In this document: positions 35,432 to 45,920 of the stretch, piece by piece
Layout of the letters: every line of letters begins with the position of its first letter
Numbering within the stretch: the first letter of the stretch is position 1
Assembly: GCF_009905605.1 (NCBI RefSeq)
Contig: NZ_JAAAKZ010000018.1
Coordinates: forward strand, 1-64,000
Source of the DNA: Runella sp. CRIBMP
GTDB lineage: Bacteria > Bacteroidota > Bacteroidia > Cytophagales > Spirosomataceae
Length of the DNA: 64,000 nt
Direction: 5' to 3'
Position numbers and translations under genes: made by a program
The notes under the pieces: model-generated
Databases searched by the model: none
What the model was told of the DNA's origin: nothing
Seen by the model: only the letters and a program-made list of their open reading frames with translations

Positions 35432-37120
35432 TTAATACCCGGCATTCTGTTTCAAATACCCAGGAATGTTGGAGGCCCCGTCAATGGCAGTTTGCGGAAT
35501 CGGGAACACCCGCTTGTTTTTGTCGGTGTTGGTTTTTTCGGTCCAAGTACCTTCGTATTTGCCAAAACGAATCATATCAGTCCGACGGAGCATTTCCCAG
35601 TAAAACTCAAATCCACGCTCACGGAATAACAGGTCGAGTGTCATGCTGGTAAGCGCGGGCGCAGGAGTGGTGGCCGTTCTGGCGGCTCTGACGAGGTTTA
35701 CGTCGGAAAGGGCACTTGCGGCATCGTTGCTTTTGCGCAATTTGGCTTCGGCCCGCATCAAGTACACATCGGCCAAACGCAAGATGATGATGTCGGCTTC
35801 GCCGAAGTTACGCCCACTCACTGATTTTTTGCTGAATTCGTATTTTTCAACGCGGTAGCCCGTATTGTAGTTACTTCCAGCTACGGTAAAGTCAATCTGT
35901 TCCGTAAAATCCACTGCCAGTGTAGGTTTATTACGAGTATCATGAAAAAGTTTGCCCACCTTCATTTTACCGTCGGGACATTTCAAAAACACCCCGTTTC
36001 TTCTGATAAGGCCATATTGTTGCCCACGCAGAATTCCCCGGTTGATATTGAAGTTTTCGGCCGCTACGCAAGAGTCAGCTGGGTTTGAGTAGATGCTCAA
36101 ATTTTGCTTATAAAACCTCGGGTCTGCTGCTGCAGGGTCTTTGGGTGCATTGGCCGTTACCCACGTTCTGTAGAAATCAGGGGTGATACCTGGTCCATCC
36201 GTACCGTTGGCGTTTGGATAGGCTGGAAGCGGAAACTGGTCGCCCGATAGCGAGAAATAAGCCATCCGGTTATGTCCGTTCAAATCGGCCCGCTGGTCTA
36301 CCGCAAAAATCAATTCTTTGTTATTGTGATTATCATCGTTAAAAAGCGAGAAATAATCCCTTGACAACTGATACATACCTGAATTGATGATTTTATCGCT
36401 GTACTCAACGACTTTATCCATGTCTTCGGGCTTAAAGGTAAATTGAGCGGCATACGGGTCGCGGTATACGGCGGCGTTTAGATACAAACGGGCCAAAAGT
36501 CCCCAAACCACTCCTTTGGAAATGCGGCCAGGACCCACGTTCGGATCTACCAAAGGTTCGATGGCAAGAAGTTCACTTTTGATATATTCAACGGCCTCAT
36601 CACCCCGGATGATTTTTGAGTTTTCGCCCAAGTCATCTTTGACGAACACCAATCCAAACATATCAAGGGTCAGCATCGAATAATAAGCGCGCATACCTCT
36701 TGCTTCGGCCAAAAAGGTTTTTGCCGAGGGGTCATTGAGGGTTGGTAACGAATTGATGGCGGTAATGGAGCGTGACATTCCCTGCAAAATCAAATTCCAA
36801 GTGTTACGGATGTTGGGGTCGGTACTTGTATGTGTGTGCTGGTGCATGGCCAGATAGATACCATTGTCACCCCAGTCGGTGCCGCCTCGGTAGGGGAGAA
36901 TGGCCTCGTCGGTCGAGATTTCTTGTAGGGCAAAATAGTTGGTATGCTGAAAAATATTGGGTAACAATGCATACACGGGTGAGATGATTCCTTCGGCGGC
37001 TTGCTTGTCAGAAAGTCCTGATGCTGATGCTTCGTCCAATACAATTTCGTTGAGATTGGTACAACTGCTGAGCACCATTAGCCCAACGGTTGTCACTAAT
37101 ATAGATAGTTTCTTTTTCAT
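35432..37120 (-). CDS. SusD/RagB-type lipoprotein (pair B)
   Basis: The 562-residue product has a lipobox ending S-S-C20 and the SusD helices A-E-A-R-G-M-R-A-Y-Y-S-M near 139-150. Later segments are A-D-I-I-I-L-R-L-A-D-V-Y-L-M-R-A-E-A and F-R-E-R-G-F-E-F-Y-W-E, and the end is K-Q-N-A-G-Y. It is encoded 11 nt after SusC B. It lacks the C-C-G-F motif of pairs A and C. It is a surface substrate-binding partner of the SusC B barrel, with unknown substrate. Confidence 0.95.
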   Translation of the reverse strand: MKKKLSILVTTVGLMVLSSCTNLNEIVLDEASASGLSDKQAAEGIISPVYALLPNIFQHTNYFALQEISTDEAILPYRGGTDWGDNGIYLAMHQHTHTSTDPNIRNTWNLILQGMSRSITAINSLPTLNDPSAKTFLAEARGMRAYYSMLTLDMFGLVFVKDDLGENSKIIRGDEAVEYIKSELLAIEPLVDPNVGPGRISKGVVWGLLARLYLNAAVYRDPYAAQFTFKPEDMDKVVEYSDKIINSGMYQLSRDYFSLFNDDNHNNKELIFAVDQRADLNGHNRMAYFSLSGDQFPLPAYPNANGTDGPGITPDFYRTWVTANAPKDPAAADPRFYKQNLSIYSNPADSCVAAENFNINRGILRGQQYGLIRRNGVFLKCPDGKMKVGKLFHDTRNKPTLAVDFTEQIDFTVAGSNYNTGYRVEKYEFSKKSVSGRNFGEADIIILRLADVYLMRAEAKLRKSNDAASALSDVNLVRAARTATTPAPALTSMTLDLLFRERGFEFYWEMLRRTDMIRFGKYEGTWTEKTNTDKNKRVFPIPQTAIDGASNIPGYLKQNAGY

Positions 37121-37131
37121 CGTTCTTAATG

Positions 37132-40100
37132 TTAAAATGTAACGTTCAAACCAAAAATGAGCGATTTGGCTTTGGGATAACTCAAGTAATCAATACCGTA
37201 GGACGAAATTCCGTTGATGGTCCGGTCGGTGTTTACTTCTGGGTCATACCCATCATATTTAGTAATTACGAATAAGTTTTGGGCCGTGGCCGAAACCCGA
37301 ATTCCCGCAATCCATTTGTTGATTCCCAACGCTTTGGTGTTGAGGTTATACCCCAATGAAAGGTTGTTTAATCGGAAAAATGCCCCGTCTTTCAGGTAAC
37401 GTGTTGAAACAGGCGCCGCATTGTTGACCGACTCATTGGCCGCCGCAATTGCCTCCGCCGTGGTGTTGATTCCTTTCGATAATCTCAGTTTATAGAAGTT
37501 TGCGTTGGCAGTGTTGTCATAGATTTTGTTTCCCGACACACCATTAAAGTTAGCTACTAAATCAAGACCTTTGTAGGCAATGCTACCGTTGAAGTTGAAT
37601 TGTTTTGTGGGTAAAGCACTGCCAGCCGTTACGCGGTCTTTATCGGTCACGATACCGTCGCCGTCGGCATCCAAATAGGTGCTGATTCCTTTGTCGTCAA
37701 AACCTGTGAATTGTTTCAGATAAAAAGTACCGATGGGCTGGTCATTGATGTAGCCGTTGATGGTGGCTGAAGTTAGCCCCGAACCAGAAGCTGAGCCAGA
37801 AGGGATAACTGAGTATGGAGAATTGGTTACGTTGTTTTTGATAAACGTTACGTTCCCCCCAATGTCAAACCGCAATCCGTTTGTCCCGATGTGGCGATAG
37901 TTTAATTCCAATTCCACCCCTTGGTTTTTGATGGTCATGTCGGCTACATTGGTCCAAAAAGTACCTGCGGGCTGAACGGGGTCAGCGGGGATTACTTCCA
38001 ATAAAATATTGTTGGATAGTTTGGTGAAATAGTCGATTGTACCCGACAATGCCCCGTTGAACAACCCAAAATCAAGCCCTACGTCGGTCTGTGTTGATAC
38101 TTCCCACTGAATGTTGGGATTGGCTAGTCGAGAGTAGGAAGTGCCGGGAGCGTAGGCGCCTGTGGGGTACAAAGGATAGCTGGTGGTACCTGATACCTGT
38201 GATGTAAACAAGGCTTGGGTAATTTTGGAAGGGATTTCTTGGTTACCGGTTTTTCCCCAACCCGCGCGCAGTTTCAAATCACTAAATGGCAATGATTTTA
38301 GGAACTCTTCCTCCGAAAGTCTCCAACCTAATGAGAACGAAGGGAAAATTCCGTATTTGTTATTAGAACCGAATTTAGAAGAACCGTCGGCGCGTACCGT
38401 GGCCGTCATCAAATAGCGGTCTTTGTATTGGTAGTTTACCCGCGAGAAGAATGATTGCAACTCGTTGACCACGGCATAACCGCCCGGTTTGTTGTTGGCC
38501 AATGTCAATTCTTGTCCAAGTCCTGGATTGTAAATCGGTTCGATGCCCGAAATCGGGAATTTATTGATGCTGTTGTTACGGCCCTGAACAAATATTTTCT
38601 GGTACGAATGTCCTACCAACGCCGAGAGACTATGGTCGGTTTGGTTCAACGTATATGTCAGATAGTTTTCAATCAGCTTGTTGTTGTTGTAAGTATAGAT
38701 GGTTTCGAGGCGTCCATCTTGCAAAGGCACTGCGTTGGGCAAAGACTGCAAATCACGCACGGAATTGGAGTTGTCGATACCAAAGTTGAGTTTGTACACC
38801 AAGCCTTTGATGATGGTAAACGAAGGAGAGATATTACCAATCACTCGGTTGATTTTGGTAATATCTTTTTCCAATTTCAAAGTAATCAATGGATTCACTC
38901 CGCTGGCGTATCTGAAAGGCTCGCCGTTGGTATCATACGCAGGGTACGTAGGATTGGCTGAAATAGCACCACCCAACATTGCCCCAAATGGTGGGCGCTC
39001 ATTTTGGGTATAACTTGCGTTCAAATTCACATCAATGCTCAGACGGTCGTTTAGTAATTTTTGGTTTACGTTAATACGGCCTGTATAGCGGTTGAGTTGG
39101 TTGTTTTTCAAGATACCTTCTTGGTTCTGTAAGCCCAACGAAGCATAGTACGTCAGTTTGTCGGCACCACCTCCAAAAGACAAGTTGTGGTTTTGTGTAT
39201 AAGCCGTTCTGGTCACTTCTTTCTGCCAGTCGGTATTGGCTTTTAAATCTTCCAACACGCCGCCTACTGCTGGCACCTGCTTACGGTATTCATCAGCCGT
39301 AAACACATCCAATGCCCGAGCCATGGTGGAGATTCCGACGTTTGAGGAAAAAGTAAGGCTTGAAAAACCCGCTTTCCCTTTTTTTGTCGTAATCAACACC
39401 ACGCCATTTGCGCCCCGTGAACCATAAATAGCGGTTGCTGAAGCATCTTTCAGTACGTCGATGGACTCAATATCCTGCGGGTTAAGAAAGGTCAGTGGAT
39501 TGGTGGCCCCCCCAGTACTGGAGTTGTCTAATGCCATACCATCAATCACAAAAAGAGGAGTACTGCCCGTGCGTACACCGCCTGGCCCTCTGATGGTGAT
39601 GGACTGCGAACCGCCGGGCTCGCCGCTGGCGGAGGTGACATTGACCCCCGCTACTTTTCCTTGCAAAAGCTGCTCGGGCGAGTTGATGATTCCTTTGTTG
39701 AAATCGGTGGTTTTGAGGGATTTTACCGAACCTGTCATGTCTTTTTTGGTGGTGCTTCCGTAGCCGATAACGACCACCTGCGCCAAATCGGAGGCGCTAG
39801 ATTTGAGCGCAACGTCTACGGCATTGCGGGCACCCACGACGATTTCCATTTTTTCATAACCTATAAAACCAATGACCAATACGGCTTTATCATCGGGTAC
39901 AGACAGCGTGTAGTTTCCGTTTGCGTCGGTGTTGGTTCCGCGTTGCGTGCCTTTAATCACGACGCTACAGCCCGCCAAAGGCTCATTGGTAGTGGCATCG
40001 GTGACGCGGCCCGTTACGGTTTTGTCGGTGGTTTTTACCACGGAAGGAGCGGAGGCGCTTGTTATCTGAGGAGTGGCAATCATAGCCCCCCCTACCAACA

Positions 40101-40149
40101 ACGACCATAACAGCCACTTCGGGGACCTCAAGTTGTAGAAATTGTTCAT
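37132..40149 (-). CDS. SusC-type TonB-dependent transporter (pair B)
   Basis: The 1005-residue product has a signal segment (about 9-32), a carboxypeptidase-reg-like domain with V-T-G-R-V-T-D (about 44-120) and a plug with L-K-D-A-S-A-T-A-I-Y-G-S-R-G-A-N-G (about 233-249). A long barrel ends G-L-N-V-T-F. The ATG at 40149 is preferred; the longer frame begins with TTG at 40188. Its N-terminal domain resembles that of pair D (shared K-G-T-Q-R-G-T). It is first in its unit and divergent from pair C. Confidence 0.95.
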   Translation of the reverse strand: MNNFYNLRSPKWLLWSLLVGGAMIATPQITSASAPSVVKTTDKTVTGRVTDATTNEPLAGCSVVIKGTQRGTNTDANGNYTLSVPDDKAVLVIGFIGYEKMEIVVGARNAVDVALKSSASDLAQVVVIGYGSTTKKDMTGSVKSLKTTDFNKGIINSPEQLLQGKVAGVNVTSASGEPGGSQSITIRGPGGVRTGSTPLFVIDGMALDNSSTGGATNPLTFLNPQDIESIDVLKDASATAIYGSRGANGVVLITTKKGKAGFSSLTFSSNVGISTMARALDVFTADEYRKQVPAVGGVLEDLKANTDWQKEVTRTAYTQNHNLSFGGGADKLTYYASLGLQNQEGILKNNQLNRYTGRINVNQKLLNDRLSIDVNLNASYTQNERPPFGAMLGGAISANPTYPAYDTNGEPFRYASGVNPLITLKLEKDITKINRVIGNISPSFTIIKGLVYKLNFGIDNSNSVRDLQSLPNAVPLQDGRLETIYTYNNNKLIENYLTYTLNQTDHSLSALVGHSYQKIFVQGRNNSINKFPISGIEPIYNPGLGQELTLANNKPGGYAVVNELQSFFSRVNYQYKDRYLMTATVRADGSSKFGSNNKYGIFPSFSLGWRLSEEEFLKSLPFSDLKLRAGWGKTGNQEIPSKITQALFTSQVSGTTSYPLYPTGAYAPGTSYSRLANPNIQWEVSTQTDVGLDFGLFNGALSGTIDYFTKLSNNILLEVIPADPVQPAGTFWTNVADMTIKNQGVELELNYRHIGTNGLRFDIGGNVTFIKNNVTNSPYSVIPSGSASGSGLTSATINGYINDQPIGTFYLKQFTGFDDKGISTYLDADGDGIVTDKDRVTAGSALPTKQFNFNGSIAYKGLDLVANFNGVSGNKIYDNTANANFYKLRLSKGINTTAEAIAAANESVNNAAPVSTRYLKDGAFFRLNNLSLGYNLNTKALGINKWIAGIRVSATAQNLFVITKYDGYDPEVNTDRTINGISSYGIDYLSYPKAKSLIFGLNVTF

Positions 40150-40725
40150 ATAATAAACAGTTATTTGTTTGTAAATAAAGCTTTGCAAAGGTCAGGCTCA
40201 CCCGTTAACAAATTGTTACGTGAGCATTATCGAACCATTATGTTTAGCAATTGTAAAATTTAGATAAGCGTAAAATGAACTCCTCGAAAATTTTAAAGAA
40301 GGGATTCTATAAAAAACAGGAGAACGCCGAAGCACTGAATGAAGGAGAAGAAAAAGGTAAAAAGTTAATCATAAGGTATTGCGATTATGAATTAGATGGA
40401 GTTAGGAAGGTAATTTCGGTACAATAGTATAATTGAATTTTTTAAATAAAAAATATGATTGGCATCAATGGCTATGCAAACGTTTGAAATTGTAGAATAA
40501 ACCGAATGCTCTCAACTTGATTTCAGAGTAAAGGTAGAATGAACTGATAATAATAGCTGAAAATGTTTAATGTATAGATAAATCCCTGAAAGGGCAGGAC
40601 AAACAAAGACTTTTTGGTTTTTATTTTTTTGAAATAATTCAAGTAAAAATGTTGCTTATGCTTGTTTTAAAGCAAGGTTACAGTTTTACTGTGCCGTTTA
40701 GCTCACTTAATTTATCTAACAAAAC
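40150..40725. other. divergent region between SusC B and SusC C
   Basis: About 575 bp, AT-rich, containing the promoters of two divergent SusCD units. It includes one short open frame (40275-40427), an imperfect -7-like TATGCTTG at 40657-40664 for the plus strand, and a small inverted repeat ACAGT-TTT-ACTGT at 40680-40692. No regulator gene is present. Confidence 0.5.
40275..40427 (+). CDS. possible 50-residue charged small protein
   Basis: An ATG frame of 50 codons ends at TAG 40425-40427. The product is lysine- and glutamate-rich (K-I-L-K-K-G-F-Y-K-K at the start; E-E-K-G-K-K in the middle) without signal peptide or membrane segment. It matches no family I know. It lies alone in the SusC B/C divergent region. 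It could be a real small protein, a decayed fragment or chance. Confidence 0.3.
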   Translation: MNSSKILKKGFYKKQENAEALNEGEEKGKKLIIRYCDYELDGVRKVISVQ

Positions 40726-43700
40726 ATGAAAAAACATCTTTACCTAGCCACACTTTTGTGGCTTTGTGCGCTTAGTTCGTGGGCGCAAAGCCGCTTAACA
40801 GGGCGCGTTACCGACGCCGCTGAAAGTATCCCACTTCCAGGGGTAAGTGTCCTACTGAAAGGCACTAACACGGGAGTCACTACCGATGGAGAAGGTCGAT
40901 TTAGCCTTCCAAATGCCGCTTCAAACAGTGTATTGGTCGTTTCTTACATTGGTTATATTTCGCAGGAAATCACCGTTGGAAATCGTACGAATATTGACGT
41001 TGCCTTGGCAGTCGATGTAAAATCACTCTCTGAAGTTGTGGTGACAGGGTATGCCAGTCAACGCAAAAAAGACATTACGGGAGCCGTAACGGTGGTCAAT
41101 GCCAAAGAATTGACGGCAGTGCCAGCGGCCAGCGTCACACAGATGCTTCAAGGACGGGCATCGGGGGTAGTGGTTGGAAATGACAACTCTCCTGGAGGAG
41201 GGACCATGGTGCGTATCCGTGGGTTTGGTTCTATCAACAACAACAGCCCGCTGTATGTAATTGACGGTGTCCCTACTCAAGGAACGCTTAATCAGATCAA
41301 CCCCAACGATATTGAATCGATGCAGGTGTTGAAAGATGCTTCTGCCGCTTCTATCTACGGCGCACGTGCCGCCAACGGGGTAGTTATCATTACCACTAAA
41401 AAAGGAAAAACGGGTGAGCCAAGCATTACGTTTGATTTCTACAGTGGTACACAACGCCCTGGCAAGATGCTGGACTTATTAAATACCCAGGAATTGGGGG
41501 AGTATCTTTACCAATCTGAACTCGGCGCTGGAAAAAACCCGTCGGTTACTTCACCATCGGCCCAGTATAAGTTTGGCCCTAACGGCGAGCAAACCATTGC
41601 TGATTATATCTATCCCAACGTTTACGGAGCGCTTCCTTCCAACTATACTTATACCAATGACATCGCTGATCCTAATTTGGGCAGAACGGCTTTTAACATC
41701 ACCAAAGCCAACAAAGAAGGAACCAACTGGCAGGATGTTATTTTTGACCCTGCACCGATTGCTAACTTCCAAATAGGTGCAACAGGCGGTTCAAAATCAG
41801 GTAAATATGCCATTTCGGCCAATTACTTCAAGCAAGATGGTATTTTGAGATACACGAAGTATGACCGCTACTCATTGCGTGCCAATACCGAATTTACCAA
41901 AGGAAAAGTGACAATCGGTGAGAACTTCACCTTCTCATATGACGAAAGACAGGGTATCACCAACAACGATGAGTCAAACCCTATCATGTTTGCGATTCGT
42001 GTACACCCGATCATTCCGGTATTTGACATTACGGGCGGTCCAGTAGCGTTGGGCGGAACCAACACGTCACCTTACAATGGTTTTGCTGGAAGCCGGGGCA
42101 GTAACTTAGGAAATGCTCCCAACCCATTGGCAAGATTATATCGAGAAAAAGATAACATCACCAAAGGCTCACACGTATTTGGAAACGTATTTGCCGAAGC
42201 AGAAATTATCCCTGGCTTAAAGGCCAGAACTAGCTTGGGCCTTGAGTATAATCAGTACAACCGCTCCGAGTATTTTCACCGCGACATTGAGGCGGCTGAA
42301 GCAAGAAATGCCAATAGCTTAAACGTAATCAATAACTTTGACCGCTCATTGACGTGGTTCAACACATTGAATTACAACAAAACCTTTGGTGTTCATTCAT
42401 TGAATGTATTGGTAGGAACCGAAGCCGTCAAAACCTATGCAGTAGGTTTTCAGGCCAGCCGAAGCAGCTTTGCTTTTGATGATTTAGACTATCGTTATTT
42501 GGATGCGGGTTCGGCCGCAGGCTTGAACAACGCTGGCGCGGGTGCAACTTTGAGCTCGCTGTTCTCTCAGTTCGGAAAAGTAAACTACTCGTACAAAGAA
42601 CTTCTCTTGGCCGACTTCACCCTTCGCCGCGACGGTTCTTCACGTTTCTCGGCGGCCAACCGCTACGGGGTATTCCCCGCGTTTTCGGTGGGTTTGCGCA
42701 TGACTGAACTTGCCTTCATGCGGGAAGTGAAGTTTATCAACGATTTGAAAGTACGCGTAGGTTGGGGTAAAACGGGTAACCAGTTGATTCCTAACGTGTA
42801 TAACGCTTATACGTTATACGCACCTGATCCTTTAAACAACGCATATGACATCAACGGTACGGGTTCTTCAATTGTCGGTGGATTTGACTTGGTACAGTTT
42901 GGTAACACAAATGGTAAATGGGAAACAAATACATCCACTAACTTTGGTATCGACGCCGTTTTATTAAACAACAAAATGGAATTTGTATTAGACGTTTATA
43001 ACCGTCTAACGACCGATATGTTGACCCAAATTGCAATTCCAAGAACGGCAGGTTCGGGTACAATTCCTTTCACCAACATCGGTGAAGTACAAAACCGTGG
43101 TTTTGACATTGGCCTTAACTTCCGGGATAAAAAAGGTGACTTCCGCTATCAGGTAGGCGTGAATTTTGGGCACTACAAAAACGAAGTGAAGAAATTGAAC
43201 GATGACCCCAATGCCACGGTATTTGGTTTCACCACTCGTTTGCCAGCTATCTCGGCTACCAAAGCAGGCTTGCCCATTGCCAGTTACTATGGATACATCG
43301 TGGATGGTGTAATCAAAGATAAAGCAGAAGCCGACGCCGCCCCTAAATTTGGAACTTATACCCGTGAAGGTACTTTCAAATTCAGAGACATCAATGGTGA
43401 CGGTATCATTACGGCTGCCGACCGTACCATCATGGGCAATCCTCACCCTGACTTTACGTACGGTATCAACGTAAATCTTGGCTATAAAAACTGGGATTTG
43501 ACAATGTTTGGTCAAGGTGTACAAGGCAACCAAATCTTCAACTATGTGAGATATTGGACTGACTTTAACGTATTCCAAGGCAACAGATCGAAGGATATGC
43601 TTTACAATTCATGGAAAAAACCAGGTGATGATGCAAAATTGCCCCGCTTGAATTCTGGCGATGCCATCAGTCAGCAGGTTTCTTCTTATTTCCTCGAAGA

Positions 43701-43959
43701 CGGCTCGTACTTGCGCCTGAAAAACATTCAGTTGACGTATACCCTTCCTACTTCTCTCTTGAAAAAAGCAGGATTGGCTTCGGCGCAAGTGTATGTACAA
43801 GGACAAAACATCTTGACGCTTACCAAATACAGCGGACTTGACCCTGATATCAACCTCAGAAGATCAGGTAATGACAACCAGGATATTCACATGGGTGTTG
43901 ACGAAGGTGCCTATCCAGTGGCAAAGTCGTACATCGTTGGATTGCGTTTTGGTTTTTAA
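40726..43959 (+). CDS. SusC-type TonB-dependent transporter (pair C)
   Basis: The 1077-residue product has a signal peptide ending W-A-Q near residue 21. A carboxypeptidase-reg-like domain spans about 22-100, then V-V-V-T-G-Y and a plug with L-K-D-A-S-A-A-S-I-Y-G-A-R-A-A-N-G (about 203-219). The barrel ends G-L-R-F-G-F. It is much like the SusC of pair A along the chain (for example R-R-D-G-S-S-R-F in the barrel), so the two pairs look like paralogues. SusD C follows after 34 nt. Confidence 0.95.
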   Translation: MKKHLYLATLLWLCALSSWAQSRLTGRVTDAAESIPLPGVSVLLKGTNTGVTTDGEGRFSLPNAASNSVLVVSYIGYISQEITVGNRTNIDVALAVDVKSLSEVVVTGYASQRKKDITGAVTVVNAKELTAVPAASVTQMLQGRASGVVVGNDNSPGGGTMVRIRGFGSINNNSPLYVIDGVPTQGTLNQINPNDIESMQVLKDASAASIYGARAANGVVIITTKKGKTGEPSITFDFYSGTQRPGKMLDLLNTQELGEYLYQSELGAGKNPSVTSPSAQYKFGPNGEQTIADYIYPNVYGALPSNYTYTNDIADPNLGRTAFNITKANKEGTNWQDVIFDPAPIANFQIGATGGSKSGKYAISANYFKQDGILRYTKYDRYSLRANTEFTKGKVTIGENFTFSYDERQGITNNDESNPIMFAIRVHPIIPVFDITGGPVALGGTNTSPYNGFAGSRGSNLGNAPNPLARLYREKDNITKGSHVFGNVFAEAEIIPGLKARTSLGLEYNQYNRSEYFHRDIEAAEARNANSLNVINNFDRSLTWFNTLNYNKTFGVHSLNVLVGTEAVKTYAVGFQASRSSFAFDDLDYRYLDAGSAAGLNNAGAGATLSSLFSQFGKVNYSYKELLLADFTLRRDGSSRFSAANRYGVFPAFSVGLRMTELAFMREVKFINDLKVRVGWGKTGNQLIPNVYNAYTLYAPDPLNNAYDINGTGSSIVGGFDLVQFGNTNGKWETNTSTNFGIDAVLLNNKMEFVLDVYNRLTTDMLTQIAIPRTAGSGTIPFTNIGEVQNRGFDIGLNFRDKKGDFRYQVGVNFGHYKNEVKKLNDDPNATVFGFTTRLPAISATKAGLPIASYYGYIVDGVIKDKAEADAAPKFGTYTREGTFKFRDINGDGIITAADRTIMGNPHPDFTYGINVNLGYKNWDLTMFGQGVQGNQIFNYVRYWTDFNVFQGNRSKDMLYNSWKKPGDDAKLPRLNSGDAISQQVSSYFLEDGSYLRLKNIQLTYTLPTSLLKKAGLASAQVYVQGQNILTLTKYSGLDPDINLRRSGNDNQDIHMGVDEGAYPVAKSYIVGLRFGF

Positions 43960-43993
43960 TCTTAGTTGACAATCATTATTCTTGAATCATAAA

Positions 43994-45757
43994 ATGAAAA
44001 AAATAATCTCATTACTAGTCTTGGTCGGTTTGAGTTTCTCATGTTCTGAGAGCTTCTTTGACCTAAAGCCTCAGGGGCGGGCTTCCTTGGAGCAGTTAAG
44101 TAATAAAAACGGGGTGAACGCCTTATTGATAGGAGCTTACTCTCTTATGGACGGTGTTGGTGCAGGAAATACAGGACGTCAATCCACGATTTCAAATTAT
44201 GTGTTTGGTGGAATCAGTAGCGACGACGCCGTAAAAGGAACCGATGCCGGTGACCAGCCAGAGCAGTCGTTTATCGAACAATACAACTGGCTTTCTGACA
44301 ATACCTATTTCCTCGGAAAATGGTGGCACTCTTACGACGGTGTGGCCCGTTGCAACGAAGTGATTCAAATTGTGAGTAGCGCAGCCGTAAAAGATATGAC
44401 CGAGGCTGAAAAAACGCAGGTGATTGCCGAAGCACGTTTTTTGAGAGCGCACTACCACTTTGAAGCCAAAAAAATGTGGAATAAAGTGCCATTTATCGAC
44501 GAGAAAGTCTACGTTGCTTCTGACCCCAATTCCACAAAAGTGCCTAACACCGAAGATATTTGGCCTAAAATTGAAGCAGATTTTGATTTTGCTGCCAAAA
44601 ATCTTCCTGCTGTTCAGGCCCAGAAAGGCCGTGCTACGCAGTGGGCTGCTAAATCGTATTTGGCTAAGGCCATGATTTTTCAGAAAAAATGGGCGGCAGC
44701 AAAAACGTTGTTGGAAGATGTTTTGAAAAATTCGGGTAAAAAGCTGGTTGCTAACTACCACGACAATTACAGAACGACGGGCAACAACAATAGCGAGTCA
44801 ATTTTTGAAGTTCAGTTTTCGGTCAATGACGGTACCAACGGAAACAACGGAAATGCTGGAGATAACCTAAATTGGCCGTATTCGGCAACGGCTCCAGGAC
44901 GTGGGTGCTGCGGTTTTTATCAGCCTTCACACAACTTAGTAAATGCGTTCAAAACAGAAAATGGCCTTCCAATGATTGGAGCTGCGGCTGACGGTACTGC
45001 TGATACCTACAACAAAGTAGATTTACCCAATGACCAAGGAATCACTGCTTCTACGGCTTTTACCCTTGATAAATCGGTTCCTGTTGACCCACGTTTGGAC
45101 TGGACGGTGGGTCGTCGTGGTGTGAATTTCCTTGATTGGGGCCCAATGCCTGGCTCAACTTGGATTCGTGACCAAGCGTATGCTGGACCGTTTACGGGTA
45201 AAAAATGGATGTATTACTTGTCGGAAGAAAACAGCACTACGCACTCAACTAGCAAGCGTAACGTAAACAATAACTACCGTTTGTTGAAGTTATCGCACGT
45301 TATTTTGTGGTTGGCAGAATGCGAAGTAGAATTGGGCAATTTGGCTGCTGCCGAAGGTTACGTAAACCAAATTCGTTTGCGTGCCAAAAATGGATCGGTT
45401 CAGGATGCTTCTGTAACATACCAGGTTGATGCCTATCCTGCGGGTACTTTTGCCGCCAAAGGCGCTGATTATGCCCGCAACGCCGTTCGGATGGAACAAC
45501 GCCTGGAATTTGCGATGGAAGGCCACCGCTTCTTCGACTTGGTTCGTTGGGGCATTGCCGAAAAAGTGTTGAACAAATATGCCGCCGAAGAATCAGTGCC
45601 GGGCACTGAGCCTTCTGGACGTAAATTCAATAAGCGAGGTTATATGGCTGGAAAAGTATTTACTTCTAAAAATAATTATTTCCCGATTCCTCAGGATGAA
45701 ATCCTGAACAGCCAAAAAGATGGCAAGCCTACTTTGACCCAGAATACAGGGTACTAA
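43994..45757 (+). CDS. SusD/RagB-type lipoprotein (pair C)
   Basis: The 587-residue product has a lipobox ending S-F-S-C17. SusD helices include A-E-A-R-F-L-R-A-H-Y-H-F (about 144-155). The motif C-C-G-F-Y-Q-P-S near 312-319 is also found in pair A. The C-terminal region has F-A-M-E-G-H-R-F-F-D-L-V-R-W-G and the chain ends Q-N-T-G-Y. ATG 43994 is used; a TTG four codons upstream is less likely. Followed by a strong terminator. Confidence 0.95.
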   Translation: MKKIISLLVLVGLSFSCSESFFDLKPQGRASLEQLSNKNGVNALLIGAYSLMDGVGAGNTGRQSTISNYVFGGISSDDAVKGTDAGDQPEQSFIEQYNWLSDNTYFLGKWWHSYDGVARCNEVIQIVSSAAVKDMTEAEKTQVIAEARFLRAHYHFEAKKMWNKVPFIDEKVYVASDPNSTKVPNTEDIWPKIEADFDFAAKNLPAVQAQKGRATQWAAKSYLAKAMIFQKKWAAAKTLLEDVLKNSGKKLVANYHDNYRTTGNNNSESIFEVQFSVNDGTNGNNGNAGDNLNWPYSATAPGRGCCGFYQPSHNLVNAFKTENGLPMIGAAADGTADTYNKVDLPNDQGITASTAFTLDKSVPVDPRLDWTVGRRGVNFLDWGPMPGSTWIRDQAYAGPFTGKKWMYYLSEENSTTHSTSKRNVNNNYRLLKLSHVILWLAECEVELGNLAAAEGYVNQIRLRAKNGSVQDASVTYQVDAYPAGTFAAKGADYARNAVRMEQRLEFAMEGHRFFDLVRWGIAEKVLNKYAAEESVPGTEPSGRKFNKRGYMAGKVFTSKNNYFPIPQDEILNSQKDGKPTLTQNTGY

Positions 45758-45766
45758 CATATTTCT

Positions 45767-45823
45767 TTTTTATCACAAAAAAGGCTCCGCAGTTTGCTGT
45801 GGAGCTTTTTTTGTGATAAAAAA
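45767..45823. terminator. terminator after SusD C
   Basis: A long near-perfect hairpin (arms about 45767-45792 and 45797-45823) has GCTCCGCAG / CTGTGGAGC at its top, flanked by A and T tracts. Only one G-U type mismatch is seen in the GC part. It ends the SusCD C unit. Confidence 0.88.
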
Positions 45824-45920
45824 CTCAAAATAACTTGGTTTTAGATTACTGTTTAAACCATTGAACGACTTGTTTTTCTAAGGGAAGAATAGAGAAACAA
45901 ATCAGCGCATTTTGAGGCGT

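Noticed and set aside
40680-40692. ACAGT-TTT-ACTGT inverted repeat before SusC C
   Set aside because: Five-base arms in AT-rich DNA are expected often by chance.
43006-43578. 190-codon minus-strand open frame
   Set aside because: Antisense to SusC C, without motifs or a gene-like context.
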